NCBI RefSeq assembly: GCF_000011485.1
Contig: NC_005071.1
Location: 310,001-374,000, forward strand
Direction: 5' to 3'
Origin: Prochlorococcus marinus str. MIT 9313
Lineage (GTDB): Bacteria; Cyanobacteriota; Cyanobacteriia; PCC-6307; Cyanobiaceae
DNA length: 64,000 nucleotides
The stretch's first letter is position 1. Each line of letters starts with the position of its first letter. The position numbers were made by a program, and so were the translations under genes. The notes below the pieces were generated by a model. That model saw only the letters and a program-made list of their open reading frames with translations. It ran no database searches and was not told where the DNA came from. Positions 41,253 through 53,232 of the stretch are shown one piece after another.

Positions 41253-42092
41253 TTGATTTCTGCTGACCTCCCTGTGACAGGCCAAGAAAAGTCCACTAAT
41301 AAAGGGGTCTCTAGCCTGGTTCAGGGAATCCAGCAACGCTTTCAAGCCTTTGTCACTAAGCCAAAGGGGTCTTCGAAGTCCTCGCCAGAGGCTTTTGAAA
41401 AGCAGCCCAGCAGCAACGAGGATAGGGTCCAGGATTCAAGCTATGTTTCACTGCATCCCAAAGACTCAAAGTGGGCCCGCTGTAGCTGGAGCATCAGCAA
41501 AGCCGATCAGCAACGGGCAAAAAAATCAAAGGCAAAAGCCCTATGTCTGCGGCTGGTCGATTTGTATAGCCACACCGATGCCTTGATCAGTAGGCATGCC
41601 ATCAAAGAAATTCTTGTCGATAGCGAGGCTAATGAGTGGTTCCTTCCTGTGCCGATGGGCGGCCGCGACTATCTTCTTGAGCTCGGCTATCAGCTTCCTA
41701 AGGGAGGTTGGCTGTCGCTAGCTTTCTCAGAACCGGTATACGTTCCGCAAAGCGATCCTTCTGAGCAGAGTTCCGATAGCTCATCTAGTTCTTTGCGCCA
41801 GGAGCAAAACGTCGCCTCCCAACCTTTTTCTCTGACTTCGTCAGTTGCTGAAGTTGCTGATTTTGGTGATGACGGAATGCACGAGCAGATGTATCAGCGT
41901 GCAATTTCAAATAACCCCAGCTTTGGAATTGGCTCGGAGACTCTTCAGGGGGATGGTCGTTCCGATCGCTCCAGGCGGTTTAGTAATGATTCTGGCTCTG
42001 GATGGTTGGATAGTGGTCGTGGACAGTTTTTACGTCGCCGTAAATCTCAGCAGAATGATCCCGACAATGCCTCTGATTCTGATTGGTTCTGA
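41253..42092 (+). CDS. DUF4912 protein
   Basis: This 279-aa protein has an apparent TTG start. After a low-complexity Ser/Lys-rich N-terminus, the DUF4912 domain appears at about 75-175: WARCSWSISKADQQRAK, LRLVDLYSH, then NEWFLPVPMGGRDYLLELGY and GGWLSLAFSEPVYVP. The C-terminal 100 residues are disordered, rich in Ser, Gln, Asp and Arg. DUF4912 proteins are beta-rich and of uncertain role; some are linked to cell-surface or glycogen functions. The gene is monocistronic and core-like in base composition. Confidence 0.8.
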   Translation: MISADLPVTGQEKSTNKGVSSLVQGIQQRFQAFVTKPKGSSKSSPEAFEKQPSSNEDRVQDSSYVSLHPKDSKWARCSWSISKADQQRAKKSKAKALCLRLVDLYSHTDALISRHAIKEILVDSEANEWFLPVPMGGRDYLLELGYQLPKGGWLSLAFSEPVYVPQSDPSEQSSDSSSSSLRQEQNVASQPFSLTSSVAEVADFGDDGMHEQMYQRAISNNPSFGIGSETLQGDGRSDRSRRFSNDSGSGWLDSGRGQFLRRRKSQQNDPDNASDSDWF

Positions 42093-42201
42093 CCGGTTGG
42101 TGATCTCTTCGTTCATTGTTTGCTTCTGATCTGTATTGGTTCAATCGTTGGTTCATACAGACCAGCGAGAGGTGTATGAGTTGATGAATCGCTAATCAGG
42201 G

Positions 42202-45200
42202 TTAGTCACGCGGTGTGCCATAGCCTCCACCGCCTGGGGTGCAGATCAGTAACGCCTCTCCGGCTTCGATATTGATCGTTGCGCATCCTTTCAGCGGATC
42301 TCTTTTTCCATTGACGTGTTCAAGTTGGTTTGCGCCTAACGCCCCTGGCAGGCCGCCTAATAGCCCGAATGGTGCAATTCTTCTCGATCCAGAGAGAATC
42401 GACGCTGTCATTGGCGCTAGGAAGCGAAATTGTCGCAACAGCCCATCACCGCCACGCCATCGCCCAAGGCCGCCACTACCATGCCTTAACGCAAAGAGCT
42501 CCAGCCGTACTGGATAACGCTGCTCAAGGATCTCTGGATCCGTGAGGCGGGAATTGGTCATATGCGTCTGTATTCCATCAGCACCATCAAACCCTTTGCC
42601 AGCACCGCTGCCGCCGCCAACCGTTTCGTAATACTGATGCTCGCTGTCGCCGAAGCTGAGATTATTCATCGTGCCCTGGCTTGCTGCCATAACCCCTAGG
42701 GCAGCGAACAATAGATTGCAGAGTGCTTGGGAGGTCTCCACATTTCCTGCTACGACTGCTGCAGGTGGGTGCGGGTTGAGTAAGCAGCCATTGGGAACGA
42801 TCAGTTCAAGCGGTTCAAAGCAACCGGCGTTGAGTGGGATCGTCTCCTTCACTAAACAGCGGAAGACATAAAGCACCGCTGCTTTTGTTACGGCCAGAGG
42901 AGCTTGGAAATTGTCAGAGCCCTGGGCTGAGGTGCCAGTGAAATCAACCTTTGCTGTGCGCTGATGCTTATCAATTGAGATCTTCAGGCAAAGCTTTGCG
43001 CCATTGTCGAGCTCTACTGAGAAGGCGCGATTGTTCAATGTTTGGATCACCTTGCGCACCGCTTCGGCCGCATTGGCCTGTACATAGGCCATGTATCTGT
43101 TGACTTGTCGATCACCTGTGCTGGCGACAAGAGCCGTCAGCTCTTGAACGCCTAACTGGTTGGCGGCGACTTGCGCTTGTAGATCGGCGAGCAACTCGGC
43201 TGGGTTTCGTGGCGGCATGTTGCCGCTGTGAAGCCTTTGCTCCCAGCTCTTGCGGTCGTGGTGAGCATCGCTCACAAAAGACACGTTACGGAGGAGGAGT
43301 CCTTCGTCTTTGATGCTGCGACTAAAGGGCGGCATCGAACCGGGCGTGAGTCCACCCACATCGGCATGATGCGCACGACAGGCGACGAAATAGCTTGGTC
43401 TGTCGCTTGTGGTGAACACAGGTGTGATCGCTGTGATGTCTGGAAGATGGGTGCCGCCGTGGAAGGGATCGTTGCTGAGTACTGTCTCGCCTGGGCGCAG
43501 TGGTCCGCGTTCGCCAGCGTTAATCTGTGCCAGAAGATCGGCGACTGATTCACCCATCGAGCCAAGGTGAACCGGAATATGAGGGGCATTGGCGACGAGT
43601 GCACCCTGGTGATCGAATAAGGCGCAAGAGAAATCCAGCCGTTCGCGGATGTTCACTGAACGACTGGTTTGACGTAGTCGTTCCCCCATCTGTTCGGCGA
43701 TGGCCATGAAGCGATGATGGAATAACTCCAGCAACACTGGATCGGGCGTTTGCTTGGCCAGTGCTACCGGTTGCCTTGTAATCACTGAATCTGCAGCGAT
43801 GGCATCGAGTACAAGAGCTCCTTGTTGATCCACGATTGCTCGCCAACCAGGCTCTAGCACGATGCAACCTGTAGCTTCTAAAATCAGTGCTGGCCCTTCT
43901 AGTACAGACCCTGCGATCAGACGATCGCGATGATGGAGGGGCACCTTCTGCCAGCCAAGATCTGGCCAATGCACCTCAGCATGTTGATGTTCACACCGTG
44001 GTGGAGGCGTATGCAGTTGGACGTCACCTCGTCTTGATGGGACTTGATCGCTTGGGGATGCAGGGGCTACTACTGCGACTTCGAGCCTTTCCACCACTAA
44101 AGGCTGATTGTGAGGAGGGATATAGCTAAAGCGCTGTTGGTGGGCGACCGCGAATGCTTTTTGTATATCCGTGATGCAAGTTGTTGGCTTCAGGGAGAGC
44201 ATTAAGCCTTGTTCGCTGGATGCATAGCGCAGTTCGATGCGGGCCCAACGCTTTGGTGGAGCTGAATCAACAGCACTTGCAAGGTCTCCTGATTCCTGTA
44301 GGAGTTGTTCTGCTTGCGTCTGTTCCAGCTTGATGAGCTGCTGAAGTTTGTCCAACAAGTCTTCGTCAAGGGGTTCACGCACAGACCTTTCTCGTAATTG
44401 ACGTTGACGGGCATGGCCCATTCCATGGGCTGAGAGCACGCCCGCTAAGGGGTGAAACAGCACTCGCTTCAGTCCTAGCTGAGCTGCTAGCCGGCAGGCA
44501 TGTTGCCCACTGGCCCCTCCGAAGGCAACAAGCACGCCTCCACGAATGTCATGACCGCGTAGTAACGAGACCTGTCGGATTGCATCAGCCATGCGTTCGA
44601 TCGCGATTGCTAAGGCACCTTCTGCGCTGTCTTCTGGTGTGCTGCCGATCGTCTCCGCTAGTTTTCTAAAGCGCTTTTGCACAACTGATAAGTCTGGGGG
44701 CTGGTTTGCCGATGGGCCGAATAGCGCTGGAAATTCGTTCACCTGTAGGCGACCCAGCAAGAGATTGGCGTCCGTAATCGTTAGTGGACCGCCACGGCGG
44801 TAACAGGCTGGTCCGGGGTCAGCACCCGCTGAGCGAGGCCCAACCTGTAGCCGTTCGCCCTCACTGCTGATGATTGATCCACCCCCTGCTGCCACGGTGT
44901 GGATTGGTAACCTCTGAGCCATTAAGCGCTGGCCCGCCACCTCTGTTTCAGGGCTGCGCTGCCAGTCTTCCTCCTGTTGCCCGGCAGGAACATGGAACAC
45001 ATCGGTGGAGGTTCCGCCCATGTCGAAGCCCAGTAGAGGTTGTTGGGCGAGTCCTGATGCTCGTGCTGCGGCGACAGCGCCAACCATCCCCCCTGCCGGT
45101 CCGGAGAGAATTGTGTCTTTAGCGAGTAACCATTTAGGTGTCACCAATGCACCGCTTGAGCCCATCACGCGGAGACGTGTTGACGGCCCGAGCTCCTTGC

Positions 45201-45876
45201 GGACTTGGTTTAGATATTTGAAAAGTACTGGTGAAACAGTTGCTTCCACCAGGGTGGTTTGTCCTCTGGGCACCAGGCGTGGCAGGGGGCAAACCTGATG
45301 GGAGCAAACCACGGAGTTAAATCCCAGCTGATTTAACCAGTCCTGCAAGTGCAGTTCGTGTTCGGGGTTGCGGTAGGCATGTAGGAGAGCAATGGCGCAG
45401 CTTTTCAAGCCTGCCTTGGCATGCCGCCGCACTTCATCTTCTAGGGCTGCATCGAAGCTGATCGGTTCGATTTCTTGCCCCTTGGCATCGAGGCGGCCTG
45501 GCACCTCGATCACGGCTCGTGCCAGGAAGGGCGTGCGGCGGATCTGTAGAGCAAATAATTCAGGCCGATGCTGATCGCCGATGCGGAGCAGATCTCTGAA
45601 ACCACGATTGCAGAAGAGAAGAACCGCTTCTCCTGCATTTTCAAGCAAAGCATTGGTGGCCACGGTGGTGCCGAGGCGCACTTCTTCAATCAAGCCGATG
45701 GGAATTGGTTGTCCTGCTTTGAGCTCCAACACCTCCCGGATCGCTCGGACGGCTGGATCAACAGGCTGGTCTGGCTGTTGCGAGAGCACCTTGCGGACAA
45801 TGCATTCTCCAGCGGGATTGATTCCGACAAGATCTGTGAAGGTTCCGCCGCGATCGATCCAGAACTGCCAAGGCAT
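42202..45876 (-). CDS. oplaH: 5-oxoprolinase / hydantoinase A-B fusion
   Basis: This 1224-aa ATP-dependent enzyme has the N-terminal HyuA half (WIDRGGTFTDLVGINPAGE, LGTTVATNALLE, GFDMGGTSTDV, AAGGGSI) and the C-terminal HyuB half (SVNIRERLDFSCALFD, LSNDPFHGGTHLPD, ETVGGGSGAGKGFDGAD, ending CTPGGGGYG). The single-chain form matches eukaryote-type 5-oxoprolinase, which opens 5-oxoproline to glutamate in glutathione turnover. Length is normal for the fused form and motifs are intact. Hydantoinase activity cannot be excluded from sequence alone. It is transcribed alone. Confidence 0.92.
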   Translation of the reverse strand: MPWQFWIDRGGTFTDLVGINPAGECIVRKVLSQQPDQPVDPAVRAIREVLELKAGQPIPIGLIEEVRLGTTVATNALLENAGEAVLLFCNRGFRDLLRIGDQHRPELFALQIRRTPFLARAVIEVPGRLDAKGQEIEPISFDAALEDEVRRHAKAGLKSCAIALLHAYRNPEHELHLQDWLNQLGFNSVVCSHQVCPLPRLVPRGQTTLVEATVSPVLFKYLNQVRKELGPSTRLRVMGSSGALVTPKWLLAKDTILSGPAGGMVGAVAAARASGLAQQPLLGFDMGGTSTDVFHVPAGQQEEDWQRSPETEVAGQRLMAQRLPIHTVAAGGGSIISSEGERLQVGPRSAGADPGPACYRRGGPLTITDANLLLGRLQVNEFPALFGPSANQPPDLSVVQKRFRKLAETIGSTPEDSAEGALAIAIERMADAIRQVSLLRGHDIRGGVLVAFGGASGQHACRLAAQLGLKRVLFHPLAGVLSAHGMGHARQRQLRERSVREPLDEDLLDKLQQLIKLEQTQAEQLLQESGDLASAVDSAPPKRWARIELRYASSEQGLMLSLKPTTCITDIQKAFAVAHQQRFSYIPPHNQPLVVERLEVAVVAPASPSDQVPSRRGDVQLHTPPPRCEHQHAEVHWPDLGWQKVPLHHRDRLIAGSVLEGPALILEATGCIVLEPGWRAIVDQQGALVLDAIAADSVITRQPVALAKQTPDPVLLELFHHRFMAIAEQMGERLRQTSRSVNIRERLDFSCALFDHQGALVANAPHIPVHLGSMGESVADLLAQINAGERGPLRPGETVLSNDPFHGGTHLPDITAITPVFTTSDRPSYFVACRAHHADVGGLTPGSMPPFSRSIKDEGLLLRNVSFVSDAHHDRKSWEQRLHSGNMPPRNPAELLADLQAQVAANQLGVQELTALVASTGDRQVNRYMAYVQANAAEAVRKVIQTLNNRAFSVELDNGAKLCLKISIDKHQRTAKVDFTGTSAQGSDNFQAPLAVTKAAVLYVFRCLVKETIPLNAGCFEPLELIVPNGCLLNPHPPAAVVAGNVETSQALCNLLFAALGVMAASQGTMNNLSFGDSEHQYYETVGGGSGAGKGFDGADGIQTHMTNSRLTDPEILEQRYPVRLELFALRHGSGGLGRWRGGDGLLRQFRFLAPMTASILSGSRRIAPFGLLGGLPGALGANQLEHVNGKRDPLKGCATINIEAGEALLICTPGGGGYGTPRD

Positions 45877-45954
45877 GCAATTGAGCCAGTGGCTTGGCAG
45901 AGCATCGTGCCTCCATTATCGAGCCTTGCGGGAGTTGCTGACTAGGCCTGGCGT

Positions 45955-46197
45955 TCAGGAGTGAAACAGAAGCACAAGGCCTTGGCTGACTTGGTGGAAT
46001 TCTCTCTCTTCGCGACTTAGGTCCAAACCGACTTGAAGAGCTTCTTGTAGTGCATCTTCAAAGGGGGGGGTGAGAGGGGCATTTTGTTGTCTACATAAAG
46101 CTGCAATGCCCACGGGAGTGGCATGCCAGCGAAAGCGCCCAGTTTCACCAATCGCAGGTTGATTGAGGGCATCTTCAAGGAGGGAATTGATCGGCAT
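45955..46197 (-). CDS. Small conserved-type hypothetical protein
   Basis: The 80-aa frame from ATG 46197 (MPINSLLEDALNQPAIGETG) has RFRWHATPVGIAALCRQQ and a helical end (DLSREEREFHQ). A run of eight G at 46063-46070 lies inside it and could cause slippage. The overlapping frame at 46017-46235 is less protein-like. It is divergent from the glycosyltransferase and upstream of the oxoprolinase. Function unknown. Confidence 0.6.
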   Translation of the reverse strand: MPINSLLEDALNQPAIGETGRFRWHATPVGIAALCRQQNAPLTPPFEDALQEALQVGLDLSREEREFHQVSQGLVLLFHS

Positions 46198-46287
46198 GCT
46201 TCAAGTGGGCTTAACCCAGCTTCGGAACGCAGCACTCTTGCTGCAATCGGCTGAGAGACTTCGTGATGAACTGAGGATCAATCTGCT

Positions 46288-47520
46288 ATGGCTGGCAAGG
46301 CCCCAGAAGACTTGCCCAAACGGATTGCTTTAGTGCATGAGTGGTTCACGCCCCGTGCCGTGGGGGGTGCTGAGCAGGTCGTGCAATCTATCGATGCTCT
46401 GTTGCTCAGATTGGGCTGTCAATCAGACTTGGCAGCTCTGGTTGATGGAGAAAGCCTTAGGCCAGGAAGCTGGCTGGAAGGTCGCGCCATTCAGACCAGT
46501 CCGATTCAACATCTCCCGTGGGGAGTGAGCCATGTGCAGCAATACCTGCCCTTATTGCCCCTTGCGATTGAGCAGTTAGATGTGGGTGATTACCCCTTGG
46601 TCATCAGCAGCAGCCATCTTGTGGCTAAGGGGGTACTCACCTCTCCTGATCAGCTCCATGTGAGTTACGTGCACACTCCCGTTCGTTATGCATGGGATCA
46701 GATGCATGCCTATTTGCGTCGCTCGGCCTTGGCACAAAGCGGTTTAGGGCCGTTGATCCGTTGGCAATTGCATGTTCTCAGGCAGTGGGATCAGCTCAGT
46801 GGTGCGCGCGTGAATCATCTTTTGGCCAATTCCCGCTTTACAGCGCGGCGGATTGCTTGCTTCTGGGGGCGTGAAGCGGAGGTGGTGCATCCACCGGTGA
46901 AGGTGGATCGCTTCCGCTGGGATCAGCCTCGCAATGATGTGTACCTCTGTGTTTGTCGCCTTGTTCCTTACAAGCGAGTGGATCTTGTGATTGAGGCCTT
47001 CAATCAATTGCGCTTGCCACTGTTGGTGGTTGGCGATGGACCGGAGTGGGCATTCCTAGAAGAGTTGGCAGGTCCCACAGTGCAGTTGCTAGGCCGTCAA
47101 ACCCAGGCGCAGGTTGAGGCCTTGATGGAAAGTTGCCGAGCCTTCGTTTATGCCGCTTTGGAGGACTTTGGAATTGCACCAGTGGAAGCCATGGCAGCAG
47201 GGGCCCCAGTGATTGGCTTGGGGAGGGGTGGCTTACTCGATACCGTGCGTTGTGCGGCGGCGGGAAGGCGTTACCCAACAGGGGTCTTGTTCCCTGAACA
47301 GACAGTCGCATCAGTCGCGCAGGCGGTTGCCTGGTTTGAGGAACGTCAGCTTTGGCAGCAGTTGACCCCTGAAGTCGTACGCCTTTGCGCAGAACAATTC
47401 CGTCCGGAAGCTTTTGCGTCGCGTTTTGAGACTGCACTACGTCAGGCCTGGCAACAACATCAGCAGGCCTGTGCCGTTGCTGCGAGTGACCCTGTGGAGC
47501 TTTTAGAGTTTCGATCCTGA
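46288..47520 (+). CDS. GT4-family glycosyltransferase
   Basis: This 410-aa GT-B-fold enzyme has an N-terminal Gly-rich acceptor region (HEWFTPRAVGGAEQVV). The donor-site motif EDFGIAPVEAMAAGAPVIG near residue 295 carries the E-x7-E pair of retaining GT4 enzymes. It probably adds a hexose during surface polysaccharide or LPS assembly. A sugar-phosphate transferase gene follows 30 bases downstream, so the two make a small polysaccharide operon. The sugar cannot be named. Confidence 0.9.
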   Translation: MAGKAPEDLPKRIALVHEWFTPRAVGGAEQVVQSIDALLLRLGCQSDLAALVDGESLRPGSWLEGRAIQTSPIQHLPWGVSHVQQYLPLLPLAIEQLDVGDYPLVISSSHLVAKGVLTSPDQLHVSYVHTPVRYAWDQMHAYLRRSALAQSGLGPLIRWQLHVLRQWDQLSGARVNHLLANSRFTARRIACFWGREAEVVHPPVKVDRFRWDQPRNDVYLCVCRLVPYKRVDLVIEAFNQLRLPLLVVGDGPEWAFLEELAGPTVQLLGRQTQAQVEALMESCRAFVYAALEDFGIAPVEAMAAGAPVIGLGRGGLLDTVRCAAAGRRYPTGVLFPEQTVASVAQAVAWFEERQLWQQLTPEVVRLCAEQFRPEAFASRFETALRQAWQQHQQACAVAASDPVELLEFRS

Positions 47521-47550
47521 TCTTGAGTAGGCGAGCAGCTAGGAGAGATC

Positions 47551-48309
47551 ATGAGATTGGCCTCCAGGCGCTTTGTGTTTCATGGGTGTAGTAGAGCCCT
47601 GCGCCGAGGGGCTTCTCGTCGTCATCTTGAGGTGCGTTCAGCTCCAGCCTCAAAGTTGCCTGCGAATGCCTTGATTGATCAGCAGAGTCGCTTGGGGAGA
47701 TCGATTAAACGATCTGGAGATGTGGTGTTTTCCCTTGCTGTGATCAGCCTCGGCTCTCCTGTCTTTCTCCTTTTGGCGTTGCTGGTCAAACTCAGCTCAC
47801 CTGGGCCTGTTTTTTATGTGCAGCGACGGGTAGGTCGTGATTATCGACACTTTGGCTGTATCAAGTTCCGCACGATGAGGGCAGATGCCGACGACATCCT
47901 TGCAAATTTGCTTGTTAAATCTGCTTCGATGAGGGCTGAGTTTGAGCGTGATTTTAAGCTTCGTAAGGATCCTCGGATCACACCAATTGGTCGATTTTTG
48001 CGTCGTTCCAGTCTTGATGAACTGCCTCAGTTTTTGAATGTGCTGCGGGGTGAAATGAGTTTGGTTGGTCCCAGACCAATCGTTGATAAAGAACTTGAAC
48101 GCTATGGGGAGTTTATGCATGAAGTTGCATCTGTACGCCCTGGGCTCACAGGTCTGTGGCAGGTGAGTGGTCGCAACAATCTCAGCTATGCCAAGCGGGT
48201 TCGCCTTGACCTTGCTTATGCCCGGGGGCGCTCATTCATGTTGGACTTAGCGATTATTCTGCGCACCTTTGGTGTGCTGTTGCTGCCTATGGATCGCGGT
48301 GCCTACTGA
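47551..48309 (+). CDS. Undecaprenyl-phosphate sugar-phosphate transferase (WcaJ/EpsL type)
   Basis: This 252-aa protein has one membrane helix (VVFSLAVISLGSPVFLLLAL) and the catalytic domain of initiating transferases: PGPVFYVQRRVGRD, KFRTMRADAD, DELPQFLNVLRGEMSLVGPR and LTGLWQVSGRN. It starts lipid-linked polysaccharide synthesis by placing a sugar-1-phosphate on undecaprenyl phosphate. The large N-terminal membrane region of full-length WcaJ is missing, so it is the short form. It follows the GT4 gene directly. Confidence 0.92.
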   Translation: MRLASRRFVFHGCSRALRRGASRRHLEVRSAPASKLPANALIDQQSRLGRSIKRSGDVVFSLAVISLGSPVFLLLALLVKLSSPGPVFYVQRRVGRDYRHFGCIKFRTMRADADDILANLLVKSASMRAEFERDFKLRKDPRITPIGRFLRRSSLDELPQFLNVLRGEMSLVGPRPIVDKELERYGEFMHEVASVRPGLTGLWQVSGRNNLSYAKRVRLDLAYARGRSFMLDLAIILRTFGVLLLPMDRGAY

Positions 48310-48319
48310 GGCGAAGGGG

Positions 48320-48514
48320 TCAGTCTCGTGCCCAGCGTTGGTTGCAACGAGCTGAACACTTCATCTCGCTTTCAGGATAGCTGTAACCAGCCTTACGAGC
48401 GTTCTTCTTCACTTCGGCGGGATTGGAACCGCTGAAGGTTCTGGTGGTTTTTGCCTGAGCAGGGATCTGCACCGACAGCAGCAGAGCTGTGGCGGTGATG
48501 GTGATCATTCGCAT
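48320..48514 (-). CDS. Small secreted protein
   Basis: This 64-aa protein has a signal peptide (MITITATALLLSVQIPAQA) and a basic 42-residue mature part with two cysteines near the end (MKCSARCNQRW). It starts 8 bases after the cobD stop on the same strand, probably co-transcribed with ilvC-cobD. No family recognised. Confidence 0.6.
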   Translation of the reverse strand: MRMITITATALLLSVQIPAQAKTTRTFSGSNPAEVKKNARKAGYSYPESEMKCSARCNQRWARD

Positions 48515-48522
48515 TGGTTTGG

Positions 48523-50540
<2,018 letters not shown>

Positions 50541-50619
50541 TCAGAGCTTAGGCAAGGGCCCCATGGCTTTGGCTGAAGGCCCAATAGTCCTTTTTTCGGT
50601 TGTCAGTGCAATCAACGCA

Positions 50620-51222
50620 TCAGGCTTCGTTCGGGTGGGCAATCACACGATCGATGAGGCCATAGTCTTTGGCCTCGGCTGCACTTAAGAAGTAGTCGCG
50701 GTCGGTGTCTTTTTCGATTTTTTCAAAGCTTTGACCTGTCAGCTCTGCCATGGAGTGGTTGAGCATGTCTTTGATGCGCAGGATTTCACGCGCTTCGATT
50801 TCGATATCGCTGGCTTGTCGTTGGTTGGTTCCACCCAGCGGTTGGTGGATCATGATTCGGCTGTGGGGCAGGGCGAGTCTTTTCCCTTTGGTTCCTGCAG
50901 TGAGAAGGAAGGCGCCCATCGATGCTGCCAAGCCAACGCAGATTGTTACAACATCACTTTTGACGTATTTCATCGTGTCGTAAATCGCCAGGCCAGCAGT
51001 TACTGATCCACCTGGGGAGTTGATGTACAGATAGATCGGTTTTGTGCTGTCTTCAGAATCGAGGTAGAGCATCTGGGCCACCAAGCTGTTGGCAACACCA
51101 TCACTGACTTCTTGGCCAAGGAACAGGATCCTTTCCACCCCCAGGCGGGTATAGATGTCGACCCAGCGCTCCATCTGGCTGCCGGGAAGACGGTAGGGAA
51201 CGCTTGGGGTACCGATCGGCAT
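50620..51222 (-). CDS. clpP3: ATP-dependent Clp protease proteolytic subunit (ClpP3-type)
   Basis: This 200-aa serine peptidase has the catalytic Ser101 in [11 protein letters not shown], His126 in [10 protein letters not shown] and the Asp in [16 protein letters not shown] marks the oxyanion region. It lies 89 bases downstream of a clpR-type gene on the same strand, matching the cyanobacterial clpR-clpP3 pair that forms a mixed ring working with ClpC. Calling it ClpP3 rests on this arrangement. Confidence 0.92.
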   Translation of the reverse strand: MPIGTPSVPYRLPGSQMERWVDIYTRLGVERILFLGQEVSDGVANSLVAQMLYLDSEDSTKPIYLYINSPGGSVTAGLAIYDTMKYVKSDVVTICVGLAASMGAFLLTAGTKGKRLALPHSRIMIHQPLGGTNQRQASDIEIEAREILRIKDMLNHSMAELTGQSFEKIEKDTDRDYFLSAAEAKDYGLIDRVIAHPNEA

Positions 51223-51311
51223 GGTGAAAAAAGAAAGGAGGAAATCAGAACTGGATTAGGAATGATCTGAGATATGCCTGGAAGGGTTAGTCCAGGGTTG
51301 CAGTGGATCGA

Positions 51312-51983
51312 TCAGTTCAGTGACTCTGAACTGGGGAGCTCTTTACGGCTGCTGAGAATTCGATCGATGATGCCGTATTCGACAGCGTCCCCAGGGGTGA
51401 GATAACTCATCCGATCAGAATCCTTTGATAACTGCTCAATGCTGCGGCCTGTATTGCTGGCAAGAATTTTGAGCATGGCTTGCTTGTTATGCAGCACTTC
51501 CTTGGCACGGATCTGAATGTCGGTGGCTTGACCTTGGGCACCACTGCGAGGTTGGTGCAGCACGATTGAGGCGTGGGGAAGGGCAGCTCTGTGGCCTTTG
51601 GTTCCTGCCGAGAGAATCACCGCTGCCGTGCCCATTGCTTGGCCGATGCAGATGGTGTGGACAGGGGGTTTGACGTAACGCAGGGTGTCACAGATCGCAA
51701 AAGCTTCGGTTTCAAAGCCGACGGCATCACCCGTATACCAGCTGGTACCAGTGGAGTTGATATAGAAGTAGATGGGTTTTTCTGGGTTGTCGAACTCCAG
51801 ATAGAGAAGTTGGGCAATGATCAGTTCGGTCACATCCATGCCCAGCTGCCGCTTGGCATCGTCGTCGGAGAACAGGGGCAGTCCTAGGTAGACAATGCGT
51901 TCCTTGAGAAGTAGCGATGGCAAATCCGGAGGCGGTGTACGCATCACGGTTGATTCGCCGTAGTAGGGAGCGGACACCGTCAT
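51312..51983 (-). CDS. clpR: ClpR, catalytically inactive ClpP paralogue
   Basis: This 223-aa ClpP-fold protein has Gly-Thr (CIGQAMGTAAV) at the place where active ClpP has Ser-Met, so the nucleophile is missing. The His (VLHQPRSG) remains. It carries an inserted loop (STGTSWYTGDAVGFETEAF) typical of ClpR. It forms heteromeric rings with ClpP3, encoded just downstream. A start upstream of 51983 is unlikely. Confidence 0.92.
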   Translation of the reverse strand: MTVSAPYYGESTVMRTPPPDLPSLLLKERIVYLGLPLFSDDDAKRQLGMDVTELIIAQLLYLEFDNPEKPIYFYINSTGTSWYTGDAVGFETEAFAICDTLRYVKPPVHTICIGQAMGTAAVILSAGTKGHRAALPHASIVLHQPRSGAQGQATDIQIRAKEVLHNKQAMLKILASNTGRSIEQLSKDSDRMSYLTPGDAVEYGIIDRILSSRKELPSSESLN

Positions 51984-52013
51984 CTGCAGCAGATCTTTGG
52001 CGGAATTTGGAGA

Positions 52014-53135
52014 CTAGCGAGGGTTAGCCGGTGGGTGCTCGGTGGTCTTACTTGATTTGCGGGTTGGCTGATTTTTCTCGAAGCGACCAAAGACCATCCT
52101 GCCGGTAGGGGTTTGCAGCGCTCCAGTGACAACAACGGGTAGCCGCTTTCCAATGGCCTCTCTGGCGCCCTCAACCACCACCATCGTGCCGTCTTCTAGA
52201 TAGCCCACCCCCTGGTTGTCTTCCTTGCCCTGTTTGACGATCTTGAGTTTGAGCTCGTCGCCGGGTTGTACTTCAGGTCGCAGGGCGATCACGATTTCGC
52301 TGAGGTTGATGGCTTTGAGGTCTTTGACCTTGGCGACTTGGGCGAGGTTGTAATCGGCAGTGACCAACATCCCGCCTGTATCGGCGGTGAGTTTGAGCAG
52401 TCGCTCGTCAGTGCCCGATCCCTCGTATCGGGTGCTGTTTAAAACCAGCCGTCTGCCATAGGTTTCGCGTAATTCAGTGAGCAACTTCAAACCGCGTCGA
52501 CCTTTGGCTCGTTTTTCGGCATTGCTTGAATCGGCCAGCTGTTGCAGTTCATCAATAACGGTTTGGGCCACGATTGCCTGACCTTCCAGCAGTCCGCAGG
52601 CCAGTAGTCCATTAATGCGGCCATCGATGATCACGCTGGTGTCGAGAATCTTTGCAGTGGCAGGTGTTAGAACCCCATCGGCGACCAGTAACGCCTCGGT
52701 GCTGTTGGGATTGAACAGGCGTAGCAGTGTGCGGCCGTGGACCTCCGCCAGGTTGTATCCAAGGACTCCAAAGAAGACATTGCTCAGTACTGCGGCCAGA
52801 GGCTTTACCAACACCACCTCAAATGGGAGGGGCAAAAGCAGGATTGGTGCCAGGAGCAAATTGGCAACCAGTAGGCCAAGAATGAGGCCTACGGCTCGAC
52901 TGACCAAGAGGTCGGTGGGCATGGTGCGAACCTGCTGCATCAGCCTTTGCCGCAGTCGCTGGAAGAAGAATCCAGCCAAAAGTCCAAAGCAGGCGCTCAA
53001 CCCACTCAGGACCAACCTCAGTCGATCGATATTGATCGTTTGCTCTAGAAGCCGTTCGGGCAACAGCTCAACTCCAAGCCAGCCAGTGGCCGCGCCAGAG
53101 ATCAGAAACAGCACCAGGATGAGCAGGTCAACCAT
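52014..53135 (-). CDS. PIN-TRAM membrane protein (YacL type)
   Basis: This 373-aa protein starts at the ATG at 53135 (MVDLLILVLFLISG); the longer frame adds an implausible N-terminus. Four hydrophobic helices occupy about 1-130. A PIN nuclease-like domain follows with acidic residues (KILDTSVIIDGRI, VIDELQQLADSS, MLVTADYNLAQVA). A TRAM RNA-binding domain (QGVGYLEDGTMVVVEGA) and a basic tail end the protein. Members of this family are membrane-linked proteins of uncertain RNA role. It follows clpR's start by 30 bases in the opposite order of transcription (upstream gene of the series). Confidence 0.88.
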   Translation of the reverse strand: MVDLLILVLFLISGAATGWLGVELLPERLLEQTINIDRLRLVLSGLSACFGLLAGFFFQRLRQRLMQQVRTMPTDLLVSRAVGLILGLLVANLLLAPILLLPLPFEVVLVKPLAAVLSNVFFGVLGYNLAEVHGRTLLRLFNPNSTEALLVADGVLTPATAKILDTSVIIDGRINGLLACGLLEGQAIVAQTVIDELQQLADSSNAEKRAKGRRGLKLLTELRETYGRRLVLNSTRYEGSGTDERLLKLTADTGGMLVTADYNLAQVAKVKDLKAINLSEIVIALRPEVQPGDELKLKIVKQGKEDNQGVGYLEDGTMVVVEGAREAIGKRLPVVVTGALQTPTGRMVFGRFEKNQPTRKSSKTTEHPPANPR

Positions 53136-53232
53136 GGGGTCAGATCGTGTCTGCTCGCTCCGGATGCAGGCAGCATGCACCATCCTCTGGAGCTTGGCCC
53201 GGGCAGATGTCCGCACCTTTGCGGATTGATTG

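Noticed and set aside
40999-41256. 85-aa plus-strand frame
   Set aside because: No domain, poor composition and overlap with the start of the DUF4912 gene.
43550-43969. 139-aa minus-strand frame within the oxoprolinase region
   Set aside because: Out-of-frame shadow of the intact 1224-aa gene, Arg/Ser-rich as typical of such shadows.
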